64,000 nucleotides of DNA, taken from NCBI RefSeq assembly GCF_000018025.1, contig NC_009831.1, forward strand, positions 1,798,001 through 1,862,000. Direction: 5' to 3'. The notes beneath the pieces are model-generated. The model ran no database searches and had not been told where the DNA came from. It worked only from the letters and a program-made list of their open reading frames with translations. A program made the position numbers and the translations under genes. The stretch comes from Shewanella sediminis HAW-EB3. Its GTDB lineage: Bacteria; Pseudomonadota; Gammaproteobacteria; Enterobacterales; Shewanellaceae. Positions 25,656 through 34,805 of this stretch are shown here, piece after piece (position 1 is the first letter of the stretch; each line of letters starts with the position of its first letter).

Positions 25656-25700
25656 GCTAATTCTTATCTTTTCAAATCTTATGTTTCCAAATCTTATATT
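25656..25700. repeat. 15-bp tandem repeat in the mtrE-mtrF gap
   Basis: Units at 25671-25685 and 25686-25700 (TTCAAATCTTATGTT and TCCAAATCTTATATT) differ at two positions; the preceding 15 bases match at 10 of 15. Pyrimidine-rich and unstructured on this strand, it lies in the mRNA leader of mtrF. Confidence 0.55.
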
Positions 25701-25756
25701 TCCAAAAGAATGCTTTTATCGAGTTCCCTGATTATCCAAGGGGTCAAAACTGGATT

Positions 25757-27892
25757 TTAAAGGTGATAACTTAACGTCAACCCAAGGTAGTGGGCACTAT
25801 AATCGTGGCTGAGAGAGCCGAAGGTAAGTACATTCGGTATTGCGTCTAAGGTTATCCCCTGGTTACTCCAGTCGGCATCTTCATATTGTTCGAATATCCA
25901 ATCGATACGAATTGCCATCTTTTCACTGAATCGATAGTCGGCAAATGCATTGATATTGTGTTTAGTCGAGAAATAATCACCGTAGGGGGAGGTGAAGCCC
26001 TGAGTTATCTCTGTGTCGCTCTGGCCATCTGAATAGTTGTAATCGAGCCCGAGAGAGAGCTTGCTGTCTATCAGATTTTGATATTGCATCCCTGCGCCAA
26101 CGAGTGTGGAGCGCTCATCTAAATTGGCATACCAGTTTGCACTGCCGAAATTACTGCTACCGGCCTGTTCGCTATCGCGCCAATCTTGGTTGAAAAAGGC
26201 ATTTAAGCTTAAATCGTCATCTATCAGATACTGAGCCGAGATGTAATAACCTGATGTTTTAACGTCGGTAAGTCCAATGTTTGTATCGGTATAATCATCA
26301 TGGCTAGTGTGCAAGTTGGCGCTGGCAGATAATGCCCCCGAGCCATTATAATCGGCCTGTAAACGGTATTCCTGATGCTCTCTATCGGCGAGGTAAGATT
26401 TTCTCATCAGTGGATTGCTCGTACTCGATGTGCTGGTCACGACTCCGTATTCGCTACCACTTCTATCCTTAATGTCCGCTTTTAAGCCAAAAGACCAGGC
26501 TTGGGAAGGGCGGTAGTTCAGCCTTCCATATACACCTGATTCTTGAAGAGTTTCCCTATCGAGATCGCTGTATCTGTTATGATCGTATCGATAACCCGTA
26601 TCCAGATAGATGTTGCGGCTGAATCGATACTTAGCCGCGAAGGAGGCTTTCTGCCTGGTATGGTCATATTCAGGATTGATAGCCGTCCCGGCATAATAGC
26701 TGTCAGTGATCACCTGGGGCATATTCAGAACCCGGGTTTTGTTGTCCCTGTCCTTGTAGTCATAGCTTGCACGTATACTGAGCTCTCGTGTAATTCGTCC
26801 GGAATATTTGAGCGTCATCTCTATCATGTCGACCTGCCCATCTAAACTGGATTGCGGTAGGGTAGGAGATGGGCCATTGATGGTTGCCGGGAGAAAGGTT
26901 TCATCTTGGCTGAAACGGCTAAAGCCGGTATGCATCAGTACCTGGTGTCCATTACTGCCCAGCTGCGCATTGGCCGCGATACGGTAGGCTCTGTTATCGG
27001 CGGCTGTCGCACTCTGTCCTCTATATGCCGCACCAAAAGTAGGTGTGAAGGCTGACTGCCAATTGATGGCGTCATGGTCATTGTTGTAATGACTTAACAT
27101 GGCATCGACACCGGCTAGCCAGTTAGCGCCGTTAAAGTAGATTTTTGCCCCTAGGTTATCGGTCGAATCGTCGATGGGTTGAGCCAGCATGACGCTGTTG
27201 GTCAGCAAGTTACCACTGAAGGTCCGCTTACCTTTTCGATCTTCATGTCGGTAATCCAGCTCTGCCTTATAGAAGCTACCGGTATAACCTGCTCCGAGAG
27301 TAAATCTATCGCGTTGAGTCTTGAGTGCAACAGGGGCTGCACTGCCTGAAAGTTCAGTCATTTGCCCCGTTGTAGCGCCTGTTTGCCAATTGTCCGGCAA
27401 ATTCATCTTATCGCCATCAACCAAATAGGGCGTTAATGCACTGCTGGTATCGTAGTTAGCAATTCCCCGATAGCCTAAGACAACTTTATATTGTCCCGGA
27501 GCACCGGTAGACACTTGAGCGCTGCCACTGTCATATCCAAGCTTGTCGGCTTCGATTCGGGTCTGATATCCGGATTTATTTTTTAACAGAATATCGGCTT
27601 CCAGGTGGCCAACTGCGCCGTCTTCATTGGTGCCGCTGGTATTACCGAAACGGTTATCGGTTCCATCGTTATAGGCAATTCCAGCACCTATAGACCCCCT
27701 TGTATCGGTCGATACACTGCAGCGTTTACACTGCCATTTATCCAGTTTTACGGCTGCACGATTAGCCTGAGATAAACCATAACCATCTGCGTATGCCGGT
27801 GACAATAGGCTGCCTATCGCCATGGCGACCAAACTTAGTTTTATTGGTAGCAGTCCTGTATAAGGAGCGGGATTTAAAATTCGTTTATTCAT
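25757..27892 (-). CDS. mtrE: MtrE, outer-membrane beta-barrel of the MtrDEF conduit
   Basis: 711-residue MtrB paralogue that would hold MtrD and dock MtrF. Signal peptide ending SPAYA near residue 35, family CxxC pair in WQCKRC (C55/C58), then continuous amphipathic beta-strand sequence ending GLTLSYHL. I start at ATG 27892 (MNKRILN), with GGGAG eight bases upstream; the TTG at 27907 is unlikely. It follows mtrD by 15 bases. Compared with MtrB in the same window it keeps the same strand order and the NPTFGAA-like block (TPTFGAAYRG), so the two porins are ancient paralogues. Confidence 0.94.
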   Translation of the reverse strand: MNKRILNPAPYTGLLPIKLSLVAMAIGSLLSPAYADGYGLSQANRAAVKLDKWQCKRCSVSTDTRGSIGAGIAYNDGTDNRFGNTSGTNEDGAVGHLEADILLKNKSGYQTRIEADKLGYDSGSAQVSTGAPGQYKVVLGYRGIANYDTSSALTPYLVDGDKMNLPDNWQTGATTGQMTELSGSAAPVALKTQRDRFTLGAGYTGSFYKAELDYRHEDRKGKRTFSGNLLTNSVMLAQPIDDSTDNLGAKIYFNGANWLAGVDAMLSHYNNDHDAINWQSAFTPTFGAAYRGQSATAADNRAYRIAANAQLGSNGHQVLMHTGFSRFSQDETFLPATINGPSPTLPQSSLDGQVDMIEMTLKYSGRITRELSIRASYDYKDRDNKTRVLNMPQVITDSYYAGTAINPEYDHTRQKASFAAKYRFSRNIYLDTGYRYDHNRYSDLDRETLQESGVYGRLNYRPSQAWSFGLKADIKDRSGSEYGVVTSTSSTSNPLMRKSYLADREHQEYRLQADYNGSGALSASANLHTSHDDYTDTNIGLTDVKTSGYYISAQYLIDDDLSLNAFFNQDWRDSEQAGSSNFGSANWYANLDERSTLVGAGMQYQNLIDSKLSLGLDYNYSDGQSDTEITQGFTSPYGDYFSTKHNINAFADYRFSEKMAIRIDWIFEQYEDADWSNQGITLDAIPNVLTFGSLSHDYSAHYLGLTLSYHL

Positions 27893-27907
27893 GTTTATCA
27901 CTCCCAA

Positions 27908-28873
27908 TTAGCGCTGCAGCAGCTTGCCGGATGGATGGTTAGAGCCATGGATCTGACTGTGGCAGTTCATGCAACTTTGCCCAGCATTAAAGGCATTATT
28001 TGAATTGGCAAAAACGGCATTTGAAGCATGGCCATCAGAGGCATGACACTGTTGACACAGTTGAGGAGGCTTGCTGATAAGCATGCCTTCATTGACACTG
28101 CCATGTGGGTTATGACAATTAGCGCAGTTATCACTCACCGGCGAATGTTCCCAGAGTTTAGGGCCCCGTTTTTCGGCGTGACAGGAGTAGCAGTTCTCGT
28201 TAACACTCATCTGCTTAAGGTTCGAGTCACTTAAACTTCCGTGGGGGTTATGACAATCACTGCAGACCATCTGCTGCCACTTTAATGGATGGGCTGAGCG
28301 TTTATGGATATCGGCTTTTTGTTGGGTATGACATGAGCTGCATACTTCGACTTCTCGCTTGCGGTCACTAATTGGGTCTTTACCTGTATGAACTAAATGA
28401 CAACCGCTACAGCTCACATCGGCATTGTCATGGTGATTGCCACTCCATACCATGCGTTGCTCGTCATTATGGCAACTGAGGCAGACACTATTTTGTTTTT
28501 GAGCGGGGAGGGGAGAGTCGGCTCCGAATGTGATCATGGGCTCTTTGCCGCCGCGATTATGCTTGCCCTGGGGTCCGTGACAAGCTTCGCATTGAAGATC
28601 GGCCATGGGAGAGCCGTTAATGTCAGGGTTTCCGTGAACACCATCAAACAGCGCCATCACATCGCTACTCTTTCTGTGACACATGAGGCAAGAATCTGCA
28701 CCTTTCGAGGAGTATTTTCCTTCGACAAATTTACTGTCGAGAATCGCCTCTACTTCGGCTGGGTCTTTGTCATCCCATGGCGCGGCTAATATATTGAAAC
28801 AGATTGTTGTTAAAGCAAATAAAAGGAAGAGAGGGACCTTTTGTTTGAACCTAGCGGATTCCATGTTCATCAT
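27908..28873 (-). CDS. mtrD: MtrD, periplasmic decaheme cytochrome c
   Basis: 321-residue MtrA paralogue with ten CXXCH motifs (CLMCH, CEACH, CLSCH, CSGCH, CSSCH, CSDCH, CYSCH, CANCH, CQQCH, CMNCH). It has a short Sec signal ending NILAA, and ends with the same HGSNHPSGK(L/F)LQR-type tail as MtrA. I start at the ATG at 28873 (MMNMESARF), with AGGA seven bases upstream; the GTG at 28876 is possible. First gene of mtrD-mtrE-mtrF-omcA2, divergent from feoA. A perfect inverted repeat lies 38 bases upstream. In S. oneidensis MtrDEF can partly replace MtrCAB (literature). Confidence 0.94.
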   Translation of the reverse strand: MMNMESARFKQKVPLFLLFALTTICFNILAAPWDDKDPAEVEAILDSKFVEGKYSSKGADSCLMCHRKSSDVMALFDGVHGNPDINGSPMADLQCEACHGPQGKHNRGGKEPMITFGADSPLPAQKQNSVCLSCHNDEQRMVWSGNHHDNADVSCSGCHLVHTGKDPISDRKREVEVCSSCHTQQKADIHKRSAHPLKWQQMVCSDCHNPHGSLSDSNLKQMSVNENCYSCHAEKRGPKLWEHSPVSDNCANCHNPHGSVNEGMLISKPPQLCQQCHASDGHASNAVFANSNNAFNAGQSCMNCHSQIHGSNHPSGKLLQR

Positions 28874-28910
28874 CACACATCCTGAGCGCTTAAAATGCTA
28901 ATAATAGCTA

Positions 28911-28937
28911 TATTAGTAATTTGGTGAATTACTAATA
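28911..28937. promoter_or_regulatory. Perfect inverted repeat upstream of mtrD
   Basis: TATTAGTAATT, TGGTG, AATTACTAATA: eleven-base perfect arms around a five-base spacer, 38-64 bases upstream of the mtrD start. AT-rich with no T-run, so it reads as a dimer-binding operator rather than a terminator. The binding protein is unknown. Confidence 0.6.
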
Positions 28938-29028
28938 CTGAATGGTAGATCATTTTAGCTACAAATGAGTAACATTTTTATCTGATAACCCAGGTAAAGA
29001 GTGATGATTTAGCTGGTAAAAATAAAAG

Positions 29029-29044
29029 TGTGATCTTGGTCACG
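29029..29044. promoter_or_regulatory. CRP-like site in the mtrD/feoA divergent region
   Basis: TGTGA-TCTTGG-TCACG matches the CRP consensus TGTGA-N6-TCACA at nine of ten conserved positions. It is about 155 bases upstream of mtrD and 257 bases upstream of feoA, so mtrDEF is the likelier target. Confidence 0.6.
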
Positions 29045-29085
29045 CTAAATGTTTTCCAGTCGACCCATCACTTTTGTGTTGGAGC

Positions 29086-29104
29086 GATAATCATTCTCAT
29101 CTAT
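29086..29104. promoter_or_regulatory. Fur-like box in the mtrD/feoA divergent region
   Basis: GATAATCATTCTCATCTAT followed by AATTGAGAATAAG gives two overlapping Fur-type half-site pairs. It lies about 200 bases from each of the divergent genes. A second AT-rich GAAAACTATTCTCGTTTTC stretch lies nearer feoA. Confidence 0.55.
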
Positions 29105-29300
29105 AATTGAGAATAAGAGTGAATTGGTTTTTAAAGTGTATTAGTTGAGACTTTTGTCACATAATGGATAATACAATTGAAAACTATTCTCGTTTTCACT
29201 ACGAAACATTGATCTAGGTAAAGTTATTCTGGTTTTGCCTCCGTTAGAATTGATCCGAGTTTAAGAATTATTGAGACCTGTCGAAAGGTAATTGAGCATA

Positions 29301-29555
29301 ATGAAATTAAGCGATTTAAATCCCGGCGAACACGCCACTATTTCTGAGGTAGGTCAATTAAGTTTGCCCTCCGTTGTTAAACGTAAGCTACTTTCCATGG
29401 GGATCACACCAAACACCTCTTTCTTGATGATCCGAAAGGCACCGATGGGCTCGGGACTTGAGCTCGATATCAGAGGTAGTAAGTTGTGTATGCGTCGTGA
29501 TTTAGCCGACGTAATTGATGTAGAAAGAGTAGAGGTGGAAAAAGCCAATGCCTAA
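29301..29555 (+). CDS. feoA: FeoA, ferrous iron transport accessory protein
   Basis: 84-residue SH3-like cytoplasmic protein required for FeoB activity. Opening MKLSDLNPGEHATISEV and the LLSMGITPNT segment are typical. Start at ATG 29301; a TTG at 29292 would add three residues. It overlaps feoB by eight bases, so the two are translationally coupled. Its divergence from mtrD puts Fe(II) uptake next to the machinery that makes Fe(II) outside the cell. Confidence 0.93.
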   Translation: MKLSDLNPGEHATISEVGQLSLPSVVKRKLLSMGITPNTSFLMIRKAPMGSGLELDIRGSKLCMRRDLADVIDVERVEVEKANA

Positions 29556-31842
29556 GCAATTTCATTGTGTCACCGTCGGTAACCCCAATGCGGGAAAATC
29601 GACACTGTTTAATGCACTGACCGGCGCAAACCAACAAGTGGGTAACTGGTCTGGTGTGACGGTTGAAAAGAAGACTGGTCTGTTTACGCTTAATGGCGCG
29701 GATGTCTACCTCACCGATCTTCCTGGGATCTATGACCTTCTTCCGGCTGGCAGCACCTGTGATTGTTCGTTGGATGAACAGATTGCTCAACAGTACCTTG
29801 CAGAGCAACAAGTGGATGGCATCATCAATCTTGTCGATGCGACGAACATCGAAAGACATCTCTACTTAACTGTACAGCTTCGCGAACTTGGGATCCCAAT
29901 GGTCGTGGTTCTCAATAAAATCGATGCAGCAAAGAAGCATGGTATTGAGATCGATACAGAAAATATGGCCCGTACATTAGGTTGCCCGGTTGTCAGCGTC
30001 TGTTCCCGTGATGAAGCCGACATCGAAAAAGTTAAAGCGCAAGTGGTCGATCTGCTTGAGGGTAAAGTGTCTGAAGCACCTCTGGTGCTTGATTATGACC
30101 CTCGCATTGAAACTGGTGTAAATTCATTATTGAGTAATGATGACAACCTGAGCCGCGGTCGTGCCCTAGCTATGTTAGGTAACGGCTTAGGCTGTGGTAA
30201 GTGTAAAAATGGCCAGATGCTCGATGAAGTTAACCAATGCTCCGAGTCGTTATCCAGCCAGGGTAAAGATATCGAGATCATGGTTGCGACAACTCGCTTC
30301 GATTTTGTTCAGAATGTTTACACTTCATCTGTAAATGCTAATGGCGCAGAAACCCTAAGCGATAAGCTGGATAAGGTGATTCTGCATCCCGTTGCCGGTG
30401 TGCCTGTCTTCTTGTTTGTGATGTATCTGATGTTTATGTTCAGCATCAATGTCGGAAGCTCATTTATCGATTTCTTCGATATTACCGCCGGTGCTATTTT
30501 TGTCGATCACCTTGGTGCACTGATGTCTGGTATGGGGTCTCCCACCTGGTTAGTGACTATCATCGCCGGTGGTATCGGACAGGGTATTCAAACGGTAGCC
30601 ACATTTATTCCCGTTATTGCAGCTCTGTTTTTGGCGCTTTCGGTTCTGGAAGGGTCTGGGTACATGGCTCGTGCGGCGTTCGTTGTTGATGGCTTGATGC
30701 GCAGAATTGGCCTTCCCGGTAAAGCGTTCGTTCCTATGATTGTTGGTTTCGGCTGCTCGGTTCCTGCCATTATGGCAACCAGAACCCTGGGCAGTGAGCG
30801 TGAGCGCATAGTGACCGGCATGATGGCACCCTTTATGTCATGTGGCGCTCGTCTACCCGTTTATGCACTGTTTGCCGCTGCCTTCTTCCCTGAGTCTGGT
30901 CAGAACCTGGTATTCATGCTGTACATCATTGGTGTGTTAGCCGCCGTGGGTACAGGCTTACTGCTTCGCTCTACCCTATTGCCGGGAAGTAGCAGTGCCG
31001 TTGTTATGGAGCTGCCTAGCTACGAGAAGCCAAAGTTCAAGACGGTGATGAACCGTACAGGTAAGCGTACCAAGAGCTTTATAATGGGCGCAGGTAAAAC
31101 CATTGTTATCGTTGTGACTCTATTGAACTTCGTTAATTCGATTGGTATCGACGGCTCATTTGGTCACGAAGATAGCTCTGAGTCTGTCTTGAGTGTGGCT
31201 AGCCAGAAAGTAACACCGCTATTTGCACCTATGGGTGTTGAGCAAGATAACTGGCCTGCAACTGTCGGTATCATTACCGGTATCTTTGCTAAAGAAGCGG
31301 TAGTGGGTACATTAAATAGCCTTTATAGCACGCCAAGTGATGGTGAAGAGGAGTTGGCTCCTTTCATTGAGACACTAAATGAAGCATTGGCAACGATTCC
31401 TGATAACCTGTTAGGTATTCAGGTTAATGATCCACTTGGGCTCGATGTGGGTGATGTTTCATCGGTTGCAGTTGCATCTGAAGAGCTAGAGGTTGATACA
31501 TCTACTTTCACTGCACTTCAAGCTGGATTTACTGGTATTGCTGCAGCCTTCGCCTACCTATTATTTATCTTGCTGTATACACCTTGTGTTGCCGCAATGG
31601 GCGCCTTGGTTGGTGAGTTCGGTGGACGTTGGGCGGCTTTCGCCGGAACCTGGACATTTGGCTTAGCTTACGGAACGGCAACTATCTTCTATCAGGCCGC
31701 GACCTTTAGTGCACATCCGCTACAGTCGAGTCTCTGGATTGGCTTCTTCGTGACCGCCTTAGTTGTTTTCTATGTCTGGTTAAAACAGAAAGCCAAGCGT
31801 AGTCAGACGATCATTCCGGGTATAAAGATCATTACCGAATAA
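29548..31842 (+). CDS. feoB: FeoB, ferrous iron transporter with GTPase domain
   Basis: 764-residue inner-membrane Fe(II) importer. The N-terminal G domain shows G1 GNPNAGKS (11-18), G3 DLPG (57-60) and G4 NKID (123-126). The C-terminal half contains the two Gate-type membrane blocks and the FGCSVPAIMATR core motif, where the Cys is conserved. A GCGKCKNG cysteine stretch lies in the cytoplasmic linker. No feoC follows; an intrinsic terminator comes 22 bases after the stop. Usually repressed by Fur, in line with the Fur-like sequence upstream of feoA. Confidence 0.96.
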   Translation: MPKQFHCVTVGNPNAGKSTLFNALTGANQQVGNWSGVTVEKKTGLFTLNGADVYLTDLPGIYDLLPAGSTCDCSLDEQIAQQYLAEQQVDGIINLVDATNIERHLYLTVQLRELGIPMVVVLNKIDAAKKHGIEIDTENMARTLGCPVVSVCSRDEADIEKVKAQVVDLLEGKVSEAPLVLDYDPRIETGVNSLLSNDDNLSRGRALAMLGNGLGCGKCKNGQMLDEVNQCSESLSSQGKDIEIMVATTRFDFVQNVYTSSVNANGAETLSDKLDKVILHPVAGVPVFLFVMYLMFMFSINVGSSFIDFFDITAGAIFVDHLGALMSGMGSPTWLVTIIAGGIGQGIQTVATFIPVIAALFLALSVLEGSGYMARAAFVVDGLMRRIGLPGKAFVPMIVGFGCSVPAIMATRTLGSERERIVTGMMAPFMSCGARLPVYALFAAAFFPESGQNLVFMLYIIGVLAAVGTGLLLRSTLLPGSSSAVVMELPSYEKPKFKTVMNRTGKRTKSFIMGAGKTIVIVVTLLNFVNSIGIDGSFGHEDSSESVLSVASQKVTPLFAPMGVEQDNWPATVGIITGIFAKEAVVGTLNSLYSTPSDGEEELAPFIETLNEALATIPDNLLGIQVNDPLGLDVGDVSSVAVASEELEVDTSTFTALQAGFTGIAAAFAYLLFILLYTPCVAAMGALVGEFGGRWAAFAGTWTFGLAYGTATIFYQAATFSAHPLQSSLWIGFFVTALVVFYVWLKQKAKRSQTIIPGIKIITE

Positions 31843-31863
31843 GCGTTAAGAAGTTCATGGTTT

Positions 31864-31892
31864 AAAAAGCAGCGATTCTTCGCTGCTTTTTT
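31864..31892 (+). terminator. Terminator of feoAB
   Basis: AAAGCAGCGA/TCGCTGCTTT stem with a short loop followed by a run of T, 22 bases after feoB. Confidence 0.85.
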
Positions 31893-32004
31893 GTTTTATC
31901 ATGCTTTGTTTGTTATTTTTATACATCAGCCGTTGTATCTCGCCCTGAGATAGTGGATCATCTTTTTAATTACATCAATATCATCGTTCTTTAAGAGGAA
32001 TCAC

Positions 32005-33675
32005 ATGAGTCATGTGGACAGCGAAGTACGTCCAAGTAACTTCATTCGTAACATCATAGATGAAGATCTTGAAAGCGGTAAACACACAAGTGTACATACC
32101 CGTTTTCCACCAGAGCCAAACGGCTACCTTCATATTGGTCACGCTAAATCTATCTGCCTGAATTTTGGAATAGCGCAAGATTATAAAGGCCTATGTAATT
32201 TACGTTTCGATGATACCAATCCTGAAAAGGAAGATATCGATTATGTACATTCGATTCAAGATGATGTGAAGTGGCTGGGTTTCCAGTGGGATGGTGAGAT
32301 CCGTTATTCATCAAACTACTTCGACAAGCTACATCAATATGCCATTGAGTTGATCAATAAAGGGTTAGCGTATGTCTGTTTTCTCAATAGCGAAGAGACC
32401 CGTGAATACCGTGGCACACTAAAAGAGCCTGGTAAGAACAGCCCTTATCGTGATACTTCAGTTCAGGAAAACCTTGAGCTGTTTGAAAAAATGCGTAAAG
32501 GTGAATTCAAAGAGGGTGAGTGTGCACTTAGGGCCAAAATTGATATGGCTTCCTCTTTTATGTGCATGCGCGATCCTGTTATTTATCGTATTCGCTTCGC
32601 TCACCATCACCAGAGTGGTGATAAATGGTGCATCTATCCGATGTACGATTTTACCCATTGTATCTCTGATGCGATTGAAAACATCAGCCATTCATTGTGT
32701 ACATTAGAGTTTCAGGATAATCGCCGTCTTTATGATTGGGTACTCGATCAGCTGGATGATTTTAAAGCGCCGAACAGAACCCGTCAGTATGAATTCTCCA
32801 GACTGAATTTAGAATACACATTGATGTCAAAGCGTAAGCTTAACGATCTTGTGGTGCGTGACGTCGTTCATGGTTGGGATGATCCGCGTATGCCAACTAT
32901 TGCAGGCCTTCGTCGCCGTGGTTATACCTCAGCTTCTATTCGTGAGTTTTGTAAGCGAATTGGTGTGACCAAGCAAGAGAATATGATCGAAGTCGGCATG
33001 CTGGATGCGTGTATTCGTGAAGAGCTTAATGAGCACGCACCGCGTGCTATGGCAGTCATTAATCCAGTTAAAGTGATTATTGAAAATTACCCTCAAGATC
33101 AGATTGAAACCATCAATGCTCCGGTTCATCCAAGCAATGAAGAGATGGGTAAACGTGAGTTGGCATTCGGTCGTGAACTTTTTATCGACGCCGCTGATTT
33201 CCGTGAGGAAGCGAATAAAAAGTACAAGCGTCTGGTACAAGGTAAGGAAGTTCGTCTTCGTAACGCCTATGTTATTAAGGCCGAGCGATGCGACAAGGAT
33301 GCTGAGGGTAATATTACCACCATTTACTGTACTTATGATGATGAGACTCTGGGCAAGAACCCAAGTGATGGACGTAAAGTTAAAGGCGTCATTCACTGGG
33401 TAGAAGCCAGCACAGCAAAGCCTGCTGAATTCCGCCTATATGATCGTCTATTTACCGATGCGAACCCGGCTGCAGCCGAAACAATAGATGAAGTGTTGAA
33501 TCCTGACTCTTTAGTTGTGACTCATGGATTGGTCGAAGCGGGCCTTATCACTGCTGAAGCTGAAAAGGCTTATCAGTTTGAGCGTGAAGGCTATTTCTGC
33601 GCGGATAATAAAGATTCTACGCCAGAGAGCTTGGTCTTTAACCTGACTGTCGCGCTAAGAGATTCATCTCAGTAG
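32005..33675 (+). CDS. glnS: Glutaminyl-tRNA synthetase
   Basis: 556-residue class I synthetase that charges tRNA-Gln in the cytoplasm. The HIGH motif is at residues 43-46 within [15 protein letters not shown], and the KMSKS equivalent is LMSKRKL near residue 270. The C-terminal beta-barrel anticodon domains are complete. The ATG at 32005 follows AAGAGGA. Length agrees with the E. coli enzyme. Monocistronic, with a strong terminator at 33706-33738 shared with the convergent Yip1 gene. Confidence 0.97.
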   Translation: MSHVDSEVRPSNFIRNIIDEDLESGKHTSVHTRFPPEPNGYLHIGHAKSICLNFGIAQDYKGLCNLRFDDTNPEKEDIDYVHSIQDDVKWLGFQWDGEIRYSSNYFDKLHQYAIELINKGLAYVCFLNSEETREYRGTLKEPGKNSPYRDTSVQENLELFEKMRKGEFKEGECALRAKIDMASSFMCMRDPVIYRIRFAHHHQSGDKWCIYPMYDFTHCISDAIENISHSLCTLEFQDNRRLYDWVLDQLDDFKAPNRTRQYEFSRLNLEYTLMSKRKLNDLVVRDVVHGWDDPRMPTIAGLRRRGYTSASIREFCKRIGVTKQENMIEVGMLDACIREELNEHAPRAMAVINPVKVIIENYPQDQIETINAPVHPSNEEMGKRELAFGRELFIDAADFREEANKKYKRLVQGKEVRLRNAYVIKAERCDKDAEGNITTIYCTYDDETLGKNPSDGRKVKGVIHWVEASTAKPAEFRLYDRLFTDANPAAAETIDEVLNPDSLVVTHGLVEAGLITAEAEKAYQFEREGYFCADNKDSTPESLVFNLTVALRDSSQ

Positions 33676-33705
33676 CAGTTAGTTGCTTTAAAAATTGATA
33701 CATTA

Positions 33706-33738
33706 AAAAGGCTTTAGGTTTCCCCTAAAGCCTTTTTT
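33706..33738. terminator. Bidirectional terminator between glnS and the Yip1-family gene
   Basis: Long stem AAAAGGCTTTAGG/CCTAAAGCCTTTT, A-rich before and T-rich after, so it can act on both strands. The heptamer array lies between it and the stop codon of the convergent gene. Confidence 0.85.
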
Positions 33739-33751
33739 GTTATGAAAATTT

Positions 33752-33842
33752 CTAGTTTCTAGTTTCTAGTTTCTAGTTTCTAGTTTCTAGTTTCTAGTTT
33801 CTAGTTTCTAGTTTCTAGTTTCTAGTTCCTAGAGTCTAGGAT
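33752..33842. repeat. Phased heptanucleotide array, locus 2 (13 CTAG units)
   Basis: CTAG recurs every 7 bases from 33752 to 33836, 13 times with no slip. The first units are all CTAGTTT; the last three are CTAGTTC, CTAGAGT and CTAGGAT. The end carrying the variant units abuts the stop codon (CTA, 33844-33846) of the minus-strand Yip1 gene; the homogeneous end faces the terminator. The AGACTCTAG stretch next to the stop is also found at locus 1. Confidence 0.95.
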
Positions 33843-33843
33843 C

Positions 33844-34440
33844 CTATTGATACATAGGGCCAAATCCAAAACTCCAAAGAATAACGCTCGATGCCATAAG
33901 CGCTACCAGTAGCACTAAACCTGCAGTGACTACCGAACTGGCGTAGATAAACCCTTTCTCCTCAGGAATATTCATAATGATAGGTACACCCGTATAGAGC
34001 AGATAGACAGAATAAGCTAACCCTATTAAGCCTACGACCATCATAAACCAGAGTGCAGGGTACAAAGATGCGAGTCCAACCATAAATAGCGGTGTTGCAG
34101 TATAGGCCGCAAGTTCAAGAGCTTGGGTATAGCTGGGTTTGGCATCGAAAGTTTTGGCCATCCAGAATGCAAGGTATGCTAAAGCAAAAACACCGGCAAT
34201 CAAGCCAAAATACATGCTCACAGACATGACTAATGCACTCTGTTGGGTTAGAAATAGTGGTTCACCTACGCCTAGGTTCCAACCAATCATGGTGGCGGCG
34301 ATAAATGTGCAGATCACTGGAATGAGTGCAACAAGTAAGACGTGGCTAAGACTACTTTTGAGTGCTTCATGGCTTTTTTCAATGGTATGCCATTCTTGTT
34401 TAGGATGAGTGTATAGCCCCATTAAGTGATTTAATATCAT
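33844..34440 (-). CDS. Yip1-family inner-membrane protein (YohC-like)
   Basis: 198-residue protein with five hydrophobic segments after a short N-terminal stretch. The opening, MILNHLMGLYTHPKQEWHTI, is typical of bacterial Yip1-domain proteins such as E. coli YohC, whose function is unknown. Start at ATG 34440. The stop codon is followed one base later by the heptamer array. It is the only gene on this strand between lpxH and omcA's neighbourhood, and there is no operon partner. Assignment rests on length, topology and the N-terminal motif. Confidence 0.7.
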   Translation of the reverse strand: MILNHLMGLYTHPKQEWHTIEKSHEALKSSLSHVLLVALIPVICTFIAATMIGWNLGVGEPLFLTQQSALVMSVSMYFGLIAGVFALAYLAFWMAKTFDAKPSYTQALELAAYTATPLFMVGLASLYPALWFMMVVGLIGLAYSVYLLYTGVPIIMNIPEEKGFIYASSVVTAGLVLLVALMASSVILWSFGFGPMYQ

Positions 34441-34805
34441 TATAATTATCCTCGTTCAGCTGTAACTTATGCTCGCCAAACTTCAGACGAACCTATATGC
34501 CTTTTGGCCTATTTCCCAAAGACCTTTCGGCTCACGATACCCAATGCATACTAAGACGGGTTAAAAAACACGTCAGGCATATGTTTATTTATTGAACATA
34601 AACGGCTGAGAGTCAAGTAAGCATTGATTTTGATTTTGTTTATGATAGGGAACTCGCCGAGCAAAGCTGATAAAATATGTTGTGTGCTGAGCTTATGTTG
34701 AATGGTGAAGAGGGTTAACTGTTTCTTCAATATTAATTGCTTCTTCAGTATGAACCAAGCCTCACGGTCAATAGTATTGGTTGAAATTAACGATTAGAGA
34801 GAGAT
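34441..34805. other. Intergenic stretch between divergent Yip1 gene and miaE
   Basis: 365 bases with no credible ORF. It must hold the promoters of both divergent genes. A GTTTAT/ATAAAC inverted pair near 34580-34605 is the only structure I see. Confidence 0.4.

Noticed and set aside
13126..31842. Genomic island or recent horizontal transfer of the cytochrome locus
   Set aside because: No integrase, tRNA junction, flanking direct repeat or obvious base-composition shift; the same locus with feoAB is backbone in Shewanella.
33752..33842. CRISPR array
   Set aside because: The repeat is a 7-bp direct tandem without 25-40 bp repeats or unique spacers, and no cas genes are near.
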